Positions 7,636 through 13,907 of a DNA stretch of 13,907 bases are shown piece after piece. The notes below the pieces were generated by a model. That model was not told the origin of the DNA. It saw only the letters and a list, made by a program, of their open reading frames with translations, and did no database searches. The translations under genes and the position numbers were made by a program. Every line of letters begins with the position of its first letter. Within the stretch, counting starts at the first letter, position 1. Source of the stretch: Burkholderiales bacterium (GTDB lineage Bacteria > Pseudomonadota > Gammaproteobacteria > Burkholderiales > CAIKXV01); the NCBI GenBank assembly GCA_019751575.1, contig JAIENF010000205.1, positions 1-13,907 of the forward strand, read 5' to 3'.

Positions 7636-8768
7636 TGACCATCACTCATTTTTCGTTTCCGACTGCCATCGCCTTCGGTGCCGGTGCGCGCAAGCAGGTC
7701 GCCGAACACCTCCTCGCGCGGGGCCTGAAGCGGCCGTTGATCGTGACCGACCGCGCGCTGGCTGCGCTGCCGGTGCTGTCCGAGTTCAGGGGCCACCTCG
7801 GTGGCCTGCATCCTGCCGTCTTCGATGGCGTGCACGGCAACCCCACCTGTGCGCAGGTGATGGCCGGCGCTGCAGCGTTCAAGTCGCATGGCGCCGACTG
7901 CGTGATCGGCTTCGGCGGTGGTGCCGCGCTCGACGTGGCCAAGGTCGTCGGCCTGATGGCCGTCCACGAGGGCGACATCCTCGAGTATGTCTGGGACCAC
8001 CCGAACGTCCGGCCCATCACCCAGCCCCTGCCCTGGTTCGTGGCGCTGCCGACCACCGCGGGCACCGGCAGCGAGGTCGGCCGCTCGGCCGTGGTGTCGG
8101 AGAACGACACGCACCACAAGCGGACCGTGTTCAGCGCGAAGATCCTGGCACAGGCGGTCTTCGCCGACCCGGAGCTGACGCTCGGCCTGCCGGCCGCGGT
8201 CACCGCAGCCACCGGCATGGACGCGCTGACGCACAACATCGAGAGCTACCTGTCGCCGGCCTACCATCCGCTGTGCGACGGCATCGCGCTGGAAGGCCTG
8301 CGCGTGGGCGCACGCGCGCTGGCGGTCGCCGTGCGCGAGCCGGGAAACCTGGCCGCCCGAACCGACATGATGATGAGCTCGATGATGGGCGCCATCGCCT
8401 TCCAGAAGGACCTCGGCTCGGTGCATGCCTGCGCCCATGCGCTGGGCGCCGTCTGCGACCTCCATCATGGCCTGGCCAACGCGCTGATGATCGACACCGT
8501 GCTCGCCTGGAACTTCGAAGCGGTGCCGGCGAAGTTCGACGCGCTCGCGCACGCGGCCAGGCTGTCCGGCGGCGGCACGGCCTTCGTCCCCTGGCTGCGC
8601 GAGCTCAAGGCGACGATCGGCATCAAGGGCGGCCTGGGTGCGCGCGGCGTGACGCGCGCGCAGCTGCCACGGCTGGTCGAGCTGGCGGACAAGGACTTCA
8701 CCAGCCAGACCAATCCGCGCAAGGCATCCGCATCGGATTACGAGCGGCTGTTCCTGGAGGCCCTGTGA
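7635..8768 (+). CDS. Iron-containing alcohol dehydrogenase, probably acting on gamma-glutamyl amino alcohol
   Basis: Group III Fe-ADH of 377 residues, normal length, NAD(P)-dependent. The dinucleotide-binding GGGAALDVAK (94-103) and LPTTAGTGSEV (138-148) motifs are present. By alignment with E. coli FucO (D196, H200, H263, H277), the metal ligands are Asp196 and His200 in GMDALTH, His264 in SVHACAHALGA and His278 in HHGLANA, all conserved with the same spacing. The ATG overlaps the GS-like stop by one base (TGATG at 7633-7637), so the long upstream extension of the same frame is antisense-free shadow, not coding. In this cluster it should oxidise the free hydroxyl of gamma-glutamylethanolamide to the aldehyde, the step PuuB performs by amine oxidation in the putrescine route. 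Direct ethanolamine oxidation is a less likely alternative. Confidence 0.92.
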   Translation: MTITHFSFPTAIAFGAGARKQVAEHLLARGLKRPLIVTDRALAALPVLSEFRGHLGGLHPAVFDGVHGNPTCAQVMAGAAAFKSHGADCVIGFGGGAALDVAKVVGLMAVHEGDILEYVWDHPNVRPITQPLPWFVALPTTAGTGSEVGRSAVVSENDTHHKRTVFSAKILAQAVFADPELTLGLPAAVTAATGMDALTHNIESYLSPAYHPLCDGIALEGLRVGARALAVAVREPGNLAARTDMMMSSMMGAIAFQKDLGSVHACAHALGAVCDLHHGLANALMIDTVLAWNFEAVPAKFDALAHAARLSGGGTAFVPWLRELKATIGIKGGLGARGVTRAQLPRLVELADKDFTSQTNPRKASASDYERLFLEAL

Positions 8769-9571
8769 GCCCTGCGGGCGAGCGACCGCTGCTGATCGGC
8801 GTCTCGTCGCGCGTCCTGTACCCGGACGCGACGACCGCGCCGATCGGCGGCGTGTTCACCAAGACCCTGCACTACCTGGAGCAGTCGGTCGCGCACTGGG
8901 TGCTCTCCAGCCACGCCATCGCAGTGATGATCCCGGCGGTCACGCGCGACAGCATCGTGACCCGCGCCGACCTGAACCTGGACGACTACGCCGCCGCGCT
9001 CGACGGCCTGGTCCTGCAGGGCGGGGCGGACATCGCGCCCGAGAGCTACGGCGAGGTGCCGTTGCGACCCGAATGGCAGGGCGACCGGCTGCGCGACCGC
9101 CACGAGATCGCACTGATCGACGCGTTCATCGCCGCCGGAAAGCCGATCTTCGGCATCTGCCGGGGCCTGCAGATGCTCAACGTGAAGTTCGGCGGCACGC
9201 TGTTCCAGGACATCGCGACCCAGCAGCCGGCGGCCCGGTCGCACCGCGAGCATGCGCGGTACGAGCAGCACGGGCACGAGATCGAGATCGTCCCCGGCAC
9301 GCGCCTGGCGGAACTGTGCCCGGGCGTGACCCGTGCCAGCGCCAACAGCATCCACCACCAGGGCATCAAGGACCTCGCCCCCGGTTTCGTGGTCGAGGCG
9401 CGCTGCCCGCAGGACGGCATCATCGAGGCGGTGCGCCGCCCGGGGCCCACCTACGTGGCCGCCGTGCAGTGGCACCCCGAGTTCCACGACAGGGCCGTGC
9501 CGGGCCAGTTCGACGACACGCCGTTGCTGAACGATTTCCTCCAGGCGGCAAGGGCCGCGCGAAAGACATGA
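8765..9571 (+). CDS. PuuD-like gamma-glutamyl amide hydrolase (class I glutamine amidotransferase fold)
   Basis: A 268-residue peptidase-C26-type hydrolase, close to the 254 residues of E. coli PuuD. The catalytic triad is visible: nucleophile Cys132 in FGICRGLQMLNV, and His237 and Glu239 in AVQWHPEF. GLVLQGGADIAPESYG (81-96) and SANSIHHQGIKDLAPGF (192-208) are further family blocks. The start is a GTG at 8765 overlapping the ADH stop by 4 bases (GTGA); GGAGG at 8756-8760 lies 4 bases before it, and no ATG in this frame fits the conserved N-terminus PLLIGVSSR. It should cleave the gamma-glutamyl amide bond of the last intermediate, here predicted gamma-glutamylglycine, returning glutamate to the ligase and releasing glycine. 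PuuD itself acts on gamma-glutamyl-GABA; substrate here is inferred from neighbours. Confidence 0.9.
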   Translation: MSPAGERPLLIGVSSRVLYPDATTAPIGGVFTKTLHYLEQSVAHWVLSSHAIAVMIPAVTRDSIVTRADLNLDDYAAALDGLVLQGGADIAPESYGEVPLRPEWQGDRLRDRHEIALIDAFIAAGKPIFGICRGLQMLNVKFGGTLFQDIATQQPAARSHREHARYEQHGHEIEIVPGTRLAELCPGVTRASANSIHHQGIKDLAPGFVVEARCPQDGIIEAVRRPGPTYVAAVQWHPEFHDRAVPGQFDDTPLLNDFLQAARAARKT

Positions 9572-10944
9572 GCCATCGACTCGAGATCCACAACCCCGCC
9601 ACCGGACGCCGGCTGGCCGATGTCGCAGCCGACAGCCCGGCCTCGGTCGCCCTCAAGGCAACCGCTGCACGTGCGGCGCAGCCGGGCTGGGCCGCCACGC
9701 CGATGACCGAGCGCCTTTCTGCGATCGGGCGGTTTCGCACGAGCCTGGCCGCCGGGATCGAGACACTGGCGACCACGTTGACGCAGGAGGTCGGCAAGCC
9801 CATCAGCCAGTCGCGCAACGAGATCAACGGCGTGCTGACACGCATCGACTTCTTCCTCGAGCAGACAGAAGCTGCGATCGGTGACGAGCATGTGTTCGAC
9901 GACGGCGCCATGCGCGAGCAGATCTCGCATGTACCGCTGGGCGTGGTCGGCAACATCTCGGCCTGGAACTATCCCTACCTGGTCGGCTGCAACGTGATCG
10001 TGCCGGCGCTGCTCACCGGCAATGCCGTGTTGTACAAGCCCTCGGAATACGCCGCGCTGACCGGCCTGCACATCACGCGGCTGCTGCATGAAGCCGGCAT
10101 ACCGGGAGACGTGATGCAGGCCGTCATCGGCGCCGCCGATGTCGGCACCGCACTGCTCGAGCAGCCGCTCGACGGACTGTTCTTCACCGGCAGCCACGCC
10201 ACCGGCGTGCGCATCGCCCAGGCACTGGCACCACGGCTGGTCAAGCTGCAGCTCGAGCTGGGCGGCAAGGACCCGGTCTATGTCCGCGCCGACGCCGACC
10301 CGAAGATCGCCGCCGAAAGCCTGGCCGACGGCGCGATGTACAACACCGGGCAGAGCTGCTGCTCGGTCGAGCGGATCTACGTCCACGCAAGCCTGCACGA
10401 CGCGTTCGTCGAGCATTTCATGGCCACGGTCGCCGGGTTCAGGCAGGGCGACCCGATGGCCGATGACACCTACATCGGTGCCATCACGCGCGCACCGCAG
10501 CTCGACGTGCTGGACGCGCAGGTGGCCGATGCGAGCGCGAGGGGTGCCACGCTGCGCTGCGGTGGAAAGCGCCTGCCCCAGCCGGGGAACTGGTACGCGC
10601 CGACCGTATTCACCGAGGTCGACCACACGATGGCGCTGATGCGCGAGGAGAGCTTCGGCCCGATCATCGGCATCCAGAAGGTCTCCGGCGACGACGAGGC
10701 CGTGGCACTGATGAACGACACCCGGTATGGCCTGACGGCTGGCGTGTTCACCCGCGACGAGGCATCCGCCCACGCGTTGCTGTCCCGGGTGAAAGCCGGC
10801 ACCGTGTACTGGAACTGCTGCGACCGGGTGAGCCCGCGCCTGCCCTGGTCGGGCCATGGCGACTCTGGGCTGGGCCTGACGTTGTCCACGCACGGCATCC
10901 AGGCCTTCACGCGACCCAAGGCCTGGCATCTGCGGCGTCCGTGA
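9568..10944 (+). CDS. Aldehyde dehydrogenase, probably oxidising gamma-glutamyl aminoaldehyde
   Basis: NAD(P)+-dependent ALDH superfamily enzyme of 458 residues, slightly shorter than the ~490 of PuuC-type enzymes. Key residues are in place: Asn134 in ISAWNYPY, KPSE (157-160), FFTGSHATG (205-213), Glu230 in LELGGKDPV, and catalytic Cys264 in NTGQSCCSVERIYV, with a second Cys directly after it; EESFGP marks the late conserved block. The ATG overlaps the hydrolase stop by 4 bases (ATGA at 9568-9571). In the proposed pathway it turns the gamma-glutamyl aldehyde made by the iron ADH into gamma-glutamylglycine. Gene order (hydrolase before ALDH) is not reaction order. It is the last gene of the block: a 130-base gap follows. 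Family is certain; substrate follows from context. Confidence 0.93.
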   Translation: MSHRLEIHNPATGRRLADVAADSPASVALKATAARAAQPGWAATPMTERLSAIGRFRTSLAAGIETLATTLTQEVGKPISQSRNEINGVLTRIDFFLEQTEAAIGDEHVFDDGAMREQISHVPLGVVGNISAWNYPYLVGCNVIVPALLTGNAVLYKPSEYAALTGLHITRLLHEAGIPGDVMQAVIGAADVGTALLEQPLDGLFFTGSHATGVRIAQALAPRLVKLQLELGGKDPVYVRADADPKIAAESLADGAMYNTGQSCCSVERIYVHASLHDAFVEHFMATVAGFRQGDPMADDTYIGAITRAPQLDVLDAQVADASARGATLRCGGKRLPQPGNWYAPTVFTEVDHTMALMREESFGPIIGIQKVSGDDEAVALMNDTRYGLTAGVFTRDEASAHALLSRVKAGTVYWNCCDRVSPRLPWSGHGDSGLGLTLSTHGIQAFTRPKAWHLRRP

Positions 10945-11074
10945 CGCCAGCGCCCCGGCTTCCCGGAATCGCAGTAGATTGTCGAGGCTCCCTGTTCCGA
11001 CACGGAGCGGGGGCATCGGCATCTGCCGAGCACGCGACCAACGACCACGCGACGCAGGCACGGGAGACGACAGC
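10945..11074 (+). promoter_or_regulatory. Gap upstream of the amidohydrolase, with small repeats
   Basis: 130 bases between the ALDH stop and the amidohydrolase start. It holds an inverted repeat TCGGC-ATCT-GCCGA at 11016-11029 and a direct repeat CACGCGAC at 11031-11038 and 11046-11053 (15 bases apart), then GGGAGA as ribosome site at 11062-11067. This is enough space for a promoter, and the repeats could be operator-like, but no convincing -35/-10 pair was found. It suggests that the amidohydrolase is separately expressed. Confidence 0.25.
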
Positions 11075-12589
11075 ATGGGCATGATGAGCGACGAGGACCT
11101 GGCAAGACTGGCACCGGCGGAATCCTCGCTGTTCGCCTCCCCGATACCGGTGCAGTCGGTCTCCTCGGACGAGTTCATGCCGGCCCCGCAGACCGAACGA
11201 CAGCGCGAGTTCGAAGCCCGCGTGAAGGCGATCGGCACGGAACTCGCAGGGCACCAGGGCATGACCCGGCGCGCGTTCTTCAAGACCTCCGCCGGCATGG
11301 CTGCCGCCTTCGTCGCGATGAACGAGACCTTCGGTCCGCTCTACATGGTGAGCCGGGCCGAGGCAGCCACGCCCGAGATGGCCAATGCCCGCTCGGCGGC
11401 GCTCAAGGGCCAGTTCATCATGGACATGCATACCCACTTCCTGCGCGACGACACGCGGCTGGAGGGCTTCGTGCGCTCGCGCGAGGCGGTCGGCCGCTCG
11501 GGCTGGAACCCGGCGCTCGCCGGCAAGCCGCAGACCCTCGAGGACCTGAAGTTCGCGAACTACTTCAAGGAGATCTACCTCGACAGCGACACCAAGGTCG
11601 CGCTGATCTCCGGCTCCGGCTCGGAGGACCCGCGCGACTGGTTCCTCACCAACGAGATGAAGGCCGATGCGCGCACCAACGTGAACACGAAGAGCGGCAC
11701 GAAGCGCATGTTCTCGCATGCGATCTTCATGCCGGGCATGCCCGGCTGGCTCGAGAAGGTCGATCGCGACCTCGAAGTGCTGAAGCCGGATTCGTTCAAG
11801 GGCTATACGGTCGGCGACAACACCAACAAGCACCTCGCGCGCCATCCCTGGCACCTGGACGACGAGAAGCTGATGTACCCGTTCTACGAGAAGCTGGTGA
11901 AGGCGAGCAAGGCCAACCCGAGCCTGGCCAACGTCTGCGTGCACAAGGGCCTGTTCCCGCCGTCGACGACCAAGCTGTTCCCCGACCTCGTCAGGTACGC
12001 CGACGTGCGCGACGTGGGCAAGGCCGCGAAGGACTGGCCACAGCTCAACTTCGTGATCTACCACTCCGGGTTCCGCTTCACTGGCGGCGCGCAGAACACC
12101 GGCTGGCAGCAGTTCGAGAGGACCGGGCGCATCGACTGGGTGACCGACCTCGCCGACATCCCGGCGAAGTACGGCGTGAACAACGTGTACGGAGACCTCG
12201 GACAGATCTTCGCGCAGAGCACGGTGGCCGAACCGCGCCTGTGCGCCGCGATGCTCGGCCAACTGGTCAACGGCCTCGGTGCGGACCGCATCGTATGGGG
12301 GACCGACGCGGTGTGGACCGGCGCACCGCAATGGCAGATCGAGGCGCTGCGCCGTCTCGAGATCCCTGAAGAGATGCAGAAGCAGCATGGATTCAAGCCG
12401 CTCGGTGCGCCCGATGGCCCGGTGAAGAACGCGATCTTCGCCGAGAACTCCGCCCGGCTGTACCGGTTCACGCCGGCGATGCGCGCCGGGCTCGAGAACG
12501 ACCTCGTCGCGCGTGCGAAGCGCATCTACGACGAGCAGGGCGACGGGCGGACCAACCTCGCGTACGGATACGTGGATCGCGGCGCCTGA
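11075..12589 (+). CDS. Metal-dependent amidohydrolase with an internal twin-arginine signal
   Basis: TIM-barrel amidohydrolase of the Amidohydro_2 (PF04909) type, 504 residues from the ATG at 11075, chosen for GGGAGA seven bases upstream. Metal-site candidates: His119 and His121 in MDMHTHF, His290 in VCVHKG, His330 in IYHSGF, and Asp411 in WGTDAVW. A Tat-like motif TRRAFFK (64-70) followed by a short hydrophobic stretch (SAGMAAAFVAM) lies after a 62-residue polar N-terminal segment, far deeper than in usual Tat signals. An in-frame ATG at 11261 would put the motif at the very N-terminus, with only a weak AGGG site. From memory, relatives in other proteobacteria also carry the long leader. Substrate is unknown: the family includes decarboxylases and hydrolases of cyclic or aromatic compounds. 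No clear tie to the ethanolamine block. Confidence 0.85.
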   Translation: MGMMSDEDLARLAPAESSLFASPIPVQSVSSDEFMPAPQTERQREFEARVKAIGTELAGHQGMTRRAFFKTSAGMAAAFVAMNETFGPLYMVSRAEAATPEMANARSAALKGQFIMDMHTHFLRDDTRLEGFVRSREAVGRSGWNPALAGKPQTLEDLKFANYFKEIYLDSDTKVALISGSGSEDPRDWFLTNEMKADARTNVNTKSGTKRMFSHAIFMPGMPGWLEKVDRDLEVLKPDSFKGYTVGDNTNKHLARHPWHLDDEKLMYPFYEKLVKASKANPSLANVCVHKGLFPPSTTKLFPDLVRYADVRDVGKAAKDWPQLNFVIYHSGFRFTGGAQNTGWQQFERTGRIDWVTDLADIPAKYGVNNVYGDLGQIFAQSTVAEPRLCAAMLGQLVNGLGADRIVWGTDAVWTGAPQWQIEALRRLEIPEEMQKQHGFKPLGAPDGPVKNAIFAENSARLYRFTPAMRAGLENDLVARAKRIYDEQGDGRTNLAYGYVDRGA

Positions 12590-12818
12590 TCCCCGGACGA
12601 TGGTACGCAACGGTTCGCCGGCCATCGACAGGGCTTGCACAGGGTCGTCGCCTGCGGGCACACCGCAGGGATGACGCCGGGCAGTGGCCCGCGACGTGGC
12701 GTGGCGTGCGCCCTTGACGAAACCGTCCGGCTGGGCTTCACTGCCGGAGGCGCGCCACGGCGCGCAGGCAGGCGCACGACGCACCGCACATCAGGGAAGA
12801 AACGACAGGGGAAACGAC
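12590..12818. other. 229-base gap with several hairpins, no gene
   Basis: Between the amidohydrolase and the lipoprotein. It contains a 7-bp perfect hairpin CCTGCGG-GCACA-CCGCAGG at 12651-12669, a 5-bp hairpin CGGGC-AGTG-GCCCG at 12678-12691, and a GC palindrome GCGCGCC-AC-GGCGCGC at 12750-12765. None has a T-run. The first two may serve as a transcript end for the amidohydrolase; the third sits in the lipoprotein leader. No gene was accepted here. Confidence 0.4.
12714..12742 (+). promoter_or_regulatory. Weak candidate sigma-70 promoter for the lipoprotein
   Basis: TTGACG at 12714-12719 (5 of 6 to the -35 consensus), a 17-base spacer, and TTCACT at 12737-12742 (3 of 6 to the -10 consensus). 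The position, about 75 bases before the lipoprotein ATG, is reasonable. The -10 match is poor, so this is only a candidate. Confidence 0.22.
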
Positions 12819-13514
12819 ATGAATGACGCTGCAGAAGCCCTCGCATCCGGACAGAACGAACGGCGCAGCACCCGCCCGGGAAGCGCGACCCGCAGTGCGA
12901 TCGCGCGCCGGTCTGGCGCACTCGTCCTCGCCGGCGCGATCGCCCTTGGCGGCTGTGCCACCAACCAGGAAAGCGGCACCCTGGTCGGTGCACTCGGCGG
13001 CGCAGCCGTGGGTGCCGCCGTGGCCGGTGGCTCGCCCGAGCGCCGCATCGTCGGCGCACTGATCGGCGCGGCTGCGGGCGGCTTTGCCGGATCGCTGATC
13101 GGCAAGCGGCTCGACGAGGCCGACCGCCAGCGGGCCGAAGCCGCAGCCCAGAAGGCGATCGCCGAGCGCGAGGCAGCGGCGGCGCGCGAGCAGCAGCAGC
13201 GCAATGCCCAGATCGAAGCGCAGCTGCGCGCGGAGCAGGCGAAGGCCCGCACCCCGCAGGACCGGGCCGCCGCCGAGAGTCGCGCACTCGAGGCACGCCA
13301 GCGCGTCGCCCAGCAGGGACCGAACAACTCGGCCCCGCCGGTCACCTGGACCGGCAACGCCCGCGGCAGCGCGCAGGCCATCGGTCCGACCCAGGTCGCC
13401 GGGCGCGACGGCTGCGAACAGGTCCGCGAGATCGCGGTGATCCAGGGCCAGGAAGTCCGGCAGACCGCGACGTTCTGCCGCGACCCGAGCACCGGCTCGC
13501 GCGTACGCGTCTGA
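12819..13514 (+). CDS. Glycine-zipper envelope lipoprotein with 17-kDa-antigen-like tail
   Basis: A 231-residue exported lipoprotein of unknown function. The start at 12819 is preceded by AGGGG with 7 bases spacing; an upstream in-frame ATG at 12684 lacks such a site. The N-region is long (about 32 residues, with RR at 30-31), then a hydrophobic stretch and a lipobox ALGGC, so Cys46 should be lipidated. Residues 53-96 form a glycine zipper (GTLVGALGGAAVGAAVAGG, then GALIGAAAGGFAGSLIG), common in outer-membrane lipoproteins. Residues 99-165 are Ala/Glu/Arg/Gln-rich and probably coiled coil. The C-terminal ~55 residues with Cys199 and Cys220 resemble the ending of rickettsial-type 17-kDa surface antigen proteins and may hold a disulfide. 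It overlaps the next gene by one base, so the two are likely coexpressed. Confidence 0.82.
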   Translation: MNDAAEALASGQNERRSTRPGSATRSAIARRSGALVLAGAIALGGCATNQESGTLVGALGGAAVGAAVAGGSPERRIVGALIGAAAGGFAGSLIGKRLDEADRQRAEAAAQKAIAEREAAAAREQQQRNAQIEAQLRAEQAKARTPQDRAAAESRALEARQRVAQQGPNNSAPPVTWTGNARGSAQAIGPTQVAGRDGCEQVREIAVIQGQEVRQTATFCRDPSTGSRVRV

Positions 13515-13907
13515 TGACCGGGCGACTGCGGCTGCCTTCGCGACCCGTGCAGCCGCGGCTGCGCGCACCGCTGCTGTGCCTGGCGCTGGCGGGCGCGATC
13601 CTGCTGGCCTGCCTGCAGCCGCTGCCTGCGGCGGCCGTCGACTTCGTGGTGATGGACTACCAGGGCCGGCGGGTGATGCTCATCCGCGACGAGGCGAAGA
13701 GCGAGAAGTTTCCGCGCGGGGGCATGATCCAGCGCGGCGACGCCCAGCGCTTCGCCCAGGAACTGCAGCGTGCCGGCCCGATCGAGGAGATCCTGTTCAA
13801 TTCCGGCGGCGGCTCGGAACCCGACGGGCTGGAACTCGGCCGACTGATCCGCAAGGCCGGACTGAACACGCGCATCCCGGCCGGCGCGATATGCGCCAGC
13901 GCCTGCG
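13514..13907 (+). CDS. Secreted ClpP/crotonase-fold-like protein (COG3904 type), cut by the right edge
   Basis: The first 131 residues of an open frame starting at an ATG that overlaps the lipoprotein stop by one base (TGATG at 13512-13516). It begins with a basic region and a hydrophobic segment (about 19-33), followed either by signal peptidase I cleavage near PAAAVDF (residue 41) or by a lipobox-like LLAC (Cys33). The mature part shows EEILFNSGGGSEPDGLELGRLIRKAGLNTRIPAGAICASAC: the glycine-rich SGGG turn and the CASAC ending are the pattern of predicted periplasmic ClpP-like proteins (COG3904), where a serine in the last block is the candidate nucleophile (Ser129). The rest lies beyond the window, so activity cannot be judged. 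Linked by overlap to an envelope lipoprotein, suggesting a cell-envelope role. Confidence 0.7.
   Translation, partial: MTGRLRLPSRPVQPRLRAPLLCLALAGAILLACLQPLPAAAVDFVVMDYQGRRVMLIRDEAKSEKFPRGGMIQRGDAQRFAQELQRAGPIEEILFNSGGGSEPDGLELGRLIRKAGLNTRIPAGAICASAC

Larger units (their letters stand above)
3368..10944 (+). other. Predicted operon: ethanolamine uptake and gamma-glutamyl degradation
   Basis: Six same-strand genes: phytase-like protein, permease, GS-like ligase, iron ADH, PuuD-like hydrolase, ALDH. Gaps are 13 and 67 bases, followed by three overlaps of 1, 4 and 4 bases. No hairpin with a T-run occurs inside the block. The tight spacing and matching chemistry support a single transcription unit and one pathway. 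A possible internal promoter in the 67-base gap at 6159-6225 cannot be excluded, but I see no -35/-10 pair there. Confidence 0.75.

Noticed and set aside
12598..12627. CGATGG/CCATCG repeat just after the amidohydrolase stop as a terminator
   Set aside because: 6-bp stem with an 18-base loop and no T-run; too weak to call.
10907..12784. Long minus-strand open frame (625 codons) opposite the amidohydrolase
   Set aside because: Same shadow effect; no recognisable motif, and it spans intergenic DNA and the coding strand of a clear amidohydrolase.
12684..12818. Upstream in-frame ATG at 12684 as the start of the lipoprotein
   Set aside because: No ribosome site and would bury the signal sequence about 75 residues in; the ATG at 12819 has a good site.

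Overview
The window is high-GC DNA (about two thirds G+C or more by eye) with compact, overlapping genes and third-position GC bias. The proteins (Kup, an Eat-type ethanolamine permease, a twin-arginine amidohydrolase, a glycine-zipper lipoprotein) point to a Gram-negative proteobacterium, plausibly Burkholderiales or a relative. The class is a guess from general flavour, not from a marker gene. No RNA genes, insertion sequences, CRISPR arrays or phage genes were seen.

Layout. Left edge: the C-terminal two thirds of a Kup potassium transporter (2-1270, +). Next, convergent with it, an AraC-family regulator with a EutR-like C-terminus (1275-2255, -). Divergent from the regulator, across a 296-base gap: a secreted histidine phosphatase (2552-3247, +), then two hairpins, then a secreted phytase-type esterase-like protein (3368-4762, +). 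Only 13 bases later begins an ethanolamine permease (4776-6158), followed by four tightly packed genes: a glutamine-synthetase-family gamma-glutamylamide synthetase (6226-7635), an iron-dependent alcohol dehydrogenase (7635-8768), a PuuD-like gamma-glutamyl amide hydrolase (8765-9571) and an aldehyde dehydrogenase (9568-10944). The last three junctions overlap by 1 to 4 bases. Then come a twin-arginine-signal metal-dependent amidohydrolase (11075-12589), a glycine-zipper lipoprotein (12819-13514), and a ClpP-like secreted protein cut by the right edge (13514-13907).

How it works together. The central block reads as a complete gamma-glutamylation route for an amino alcohol, most likely ethanolamine. 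The permease imports it; the GS-like ligase makes gamma-glutamylethanolamide using ATP and glutamate; the iron ADH oxidises the hydroxyl to the aldehyde; the ALDH makes gamma-glutamylglycine; and the PuuD-like hydrolase releases glycine and recycles glutamate. It resembles the E. coli Puu putrescine pathway, but an alcohol dehydrogenase replaces the FAD amine oxidase PuuB, as expected when the substrate has a hydroxyl instead of a second amine. No ethanolamine ammonia-lyase (EutBC) or microcompartment gene is present. The two exported phosphoester-type enzymes upstream could release ethanolamine from phospho-esters outside the cytoplasm, and the AraC protein is the obvious candidate regulator. 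Both of these links are inference from position. The three genes at the right end look like unrelated envelope functions.
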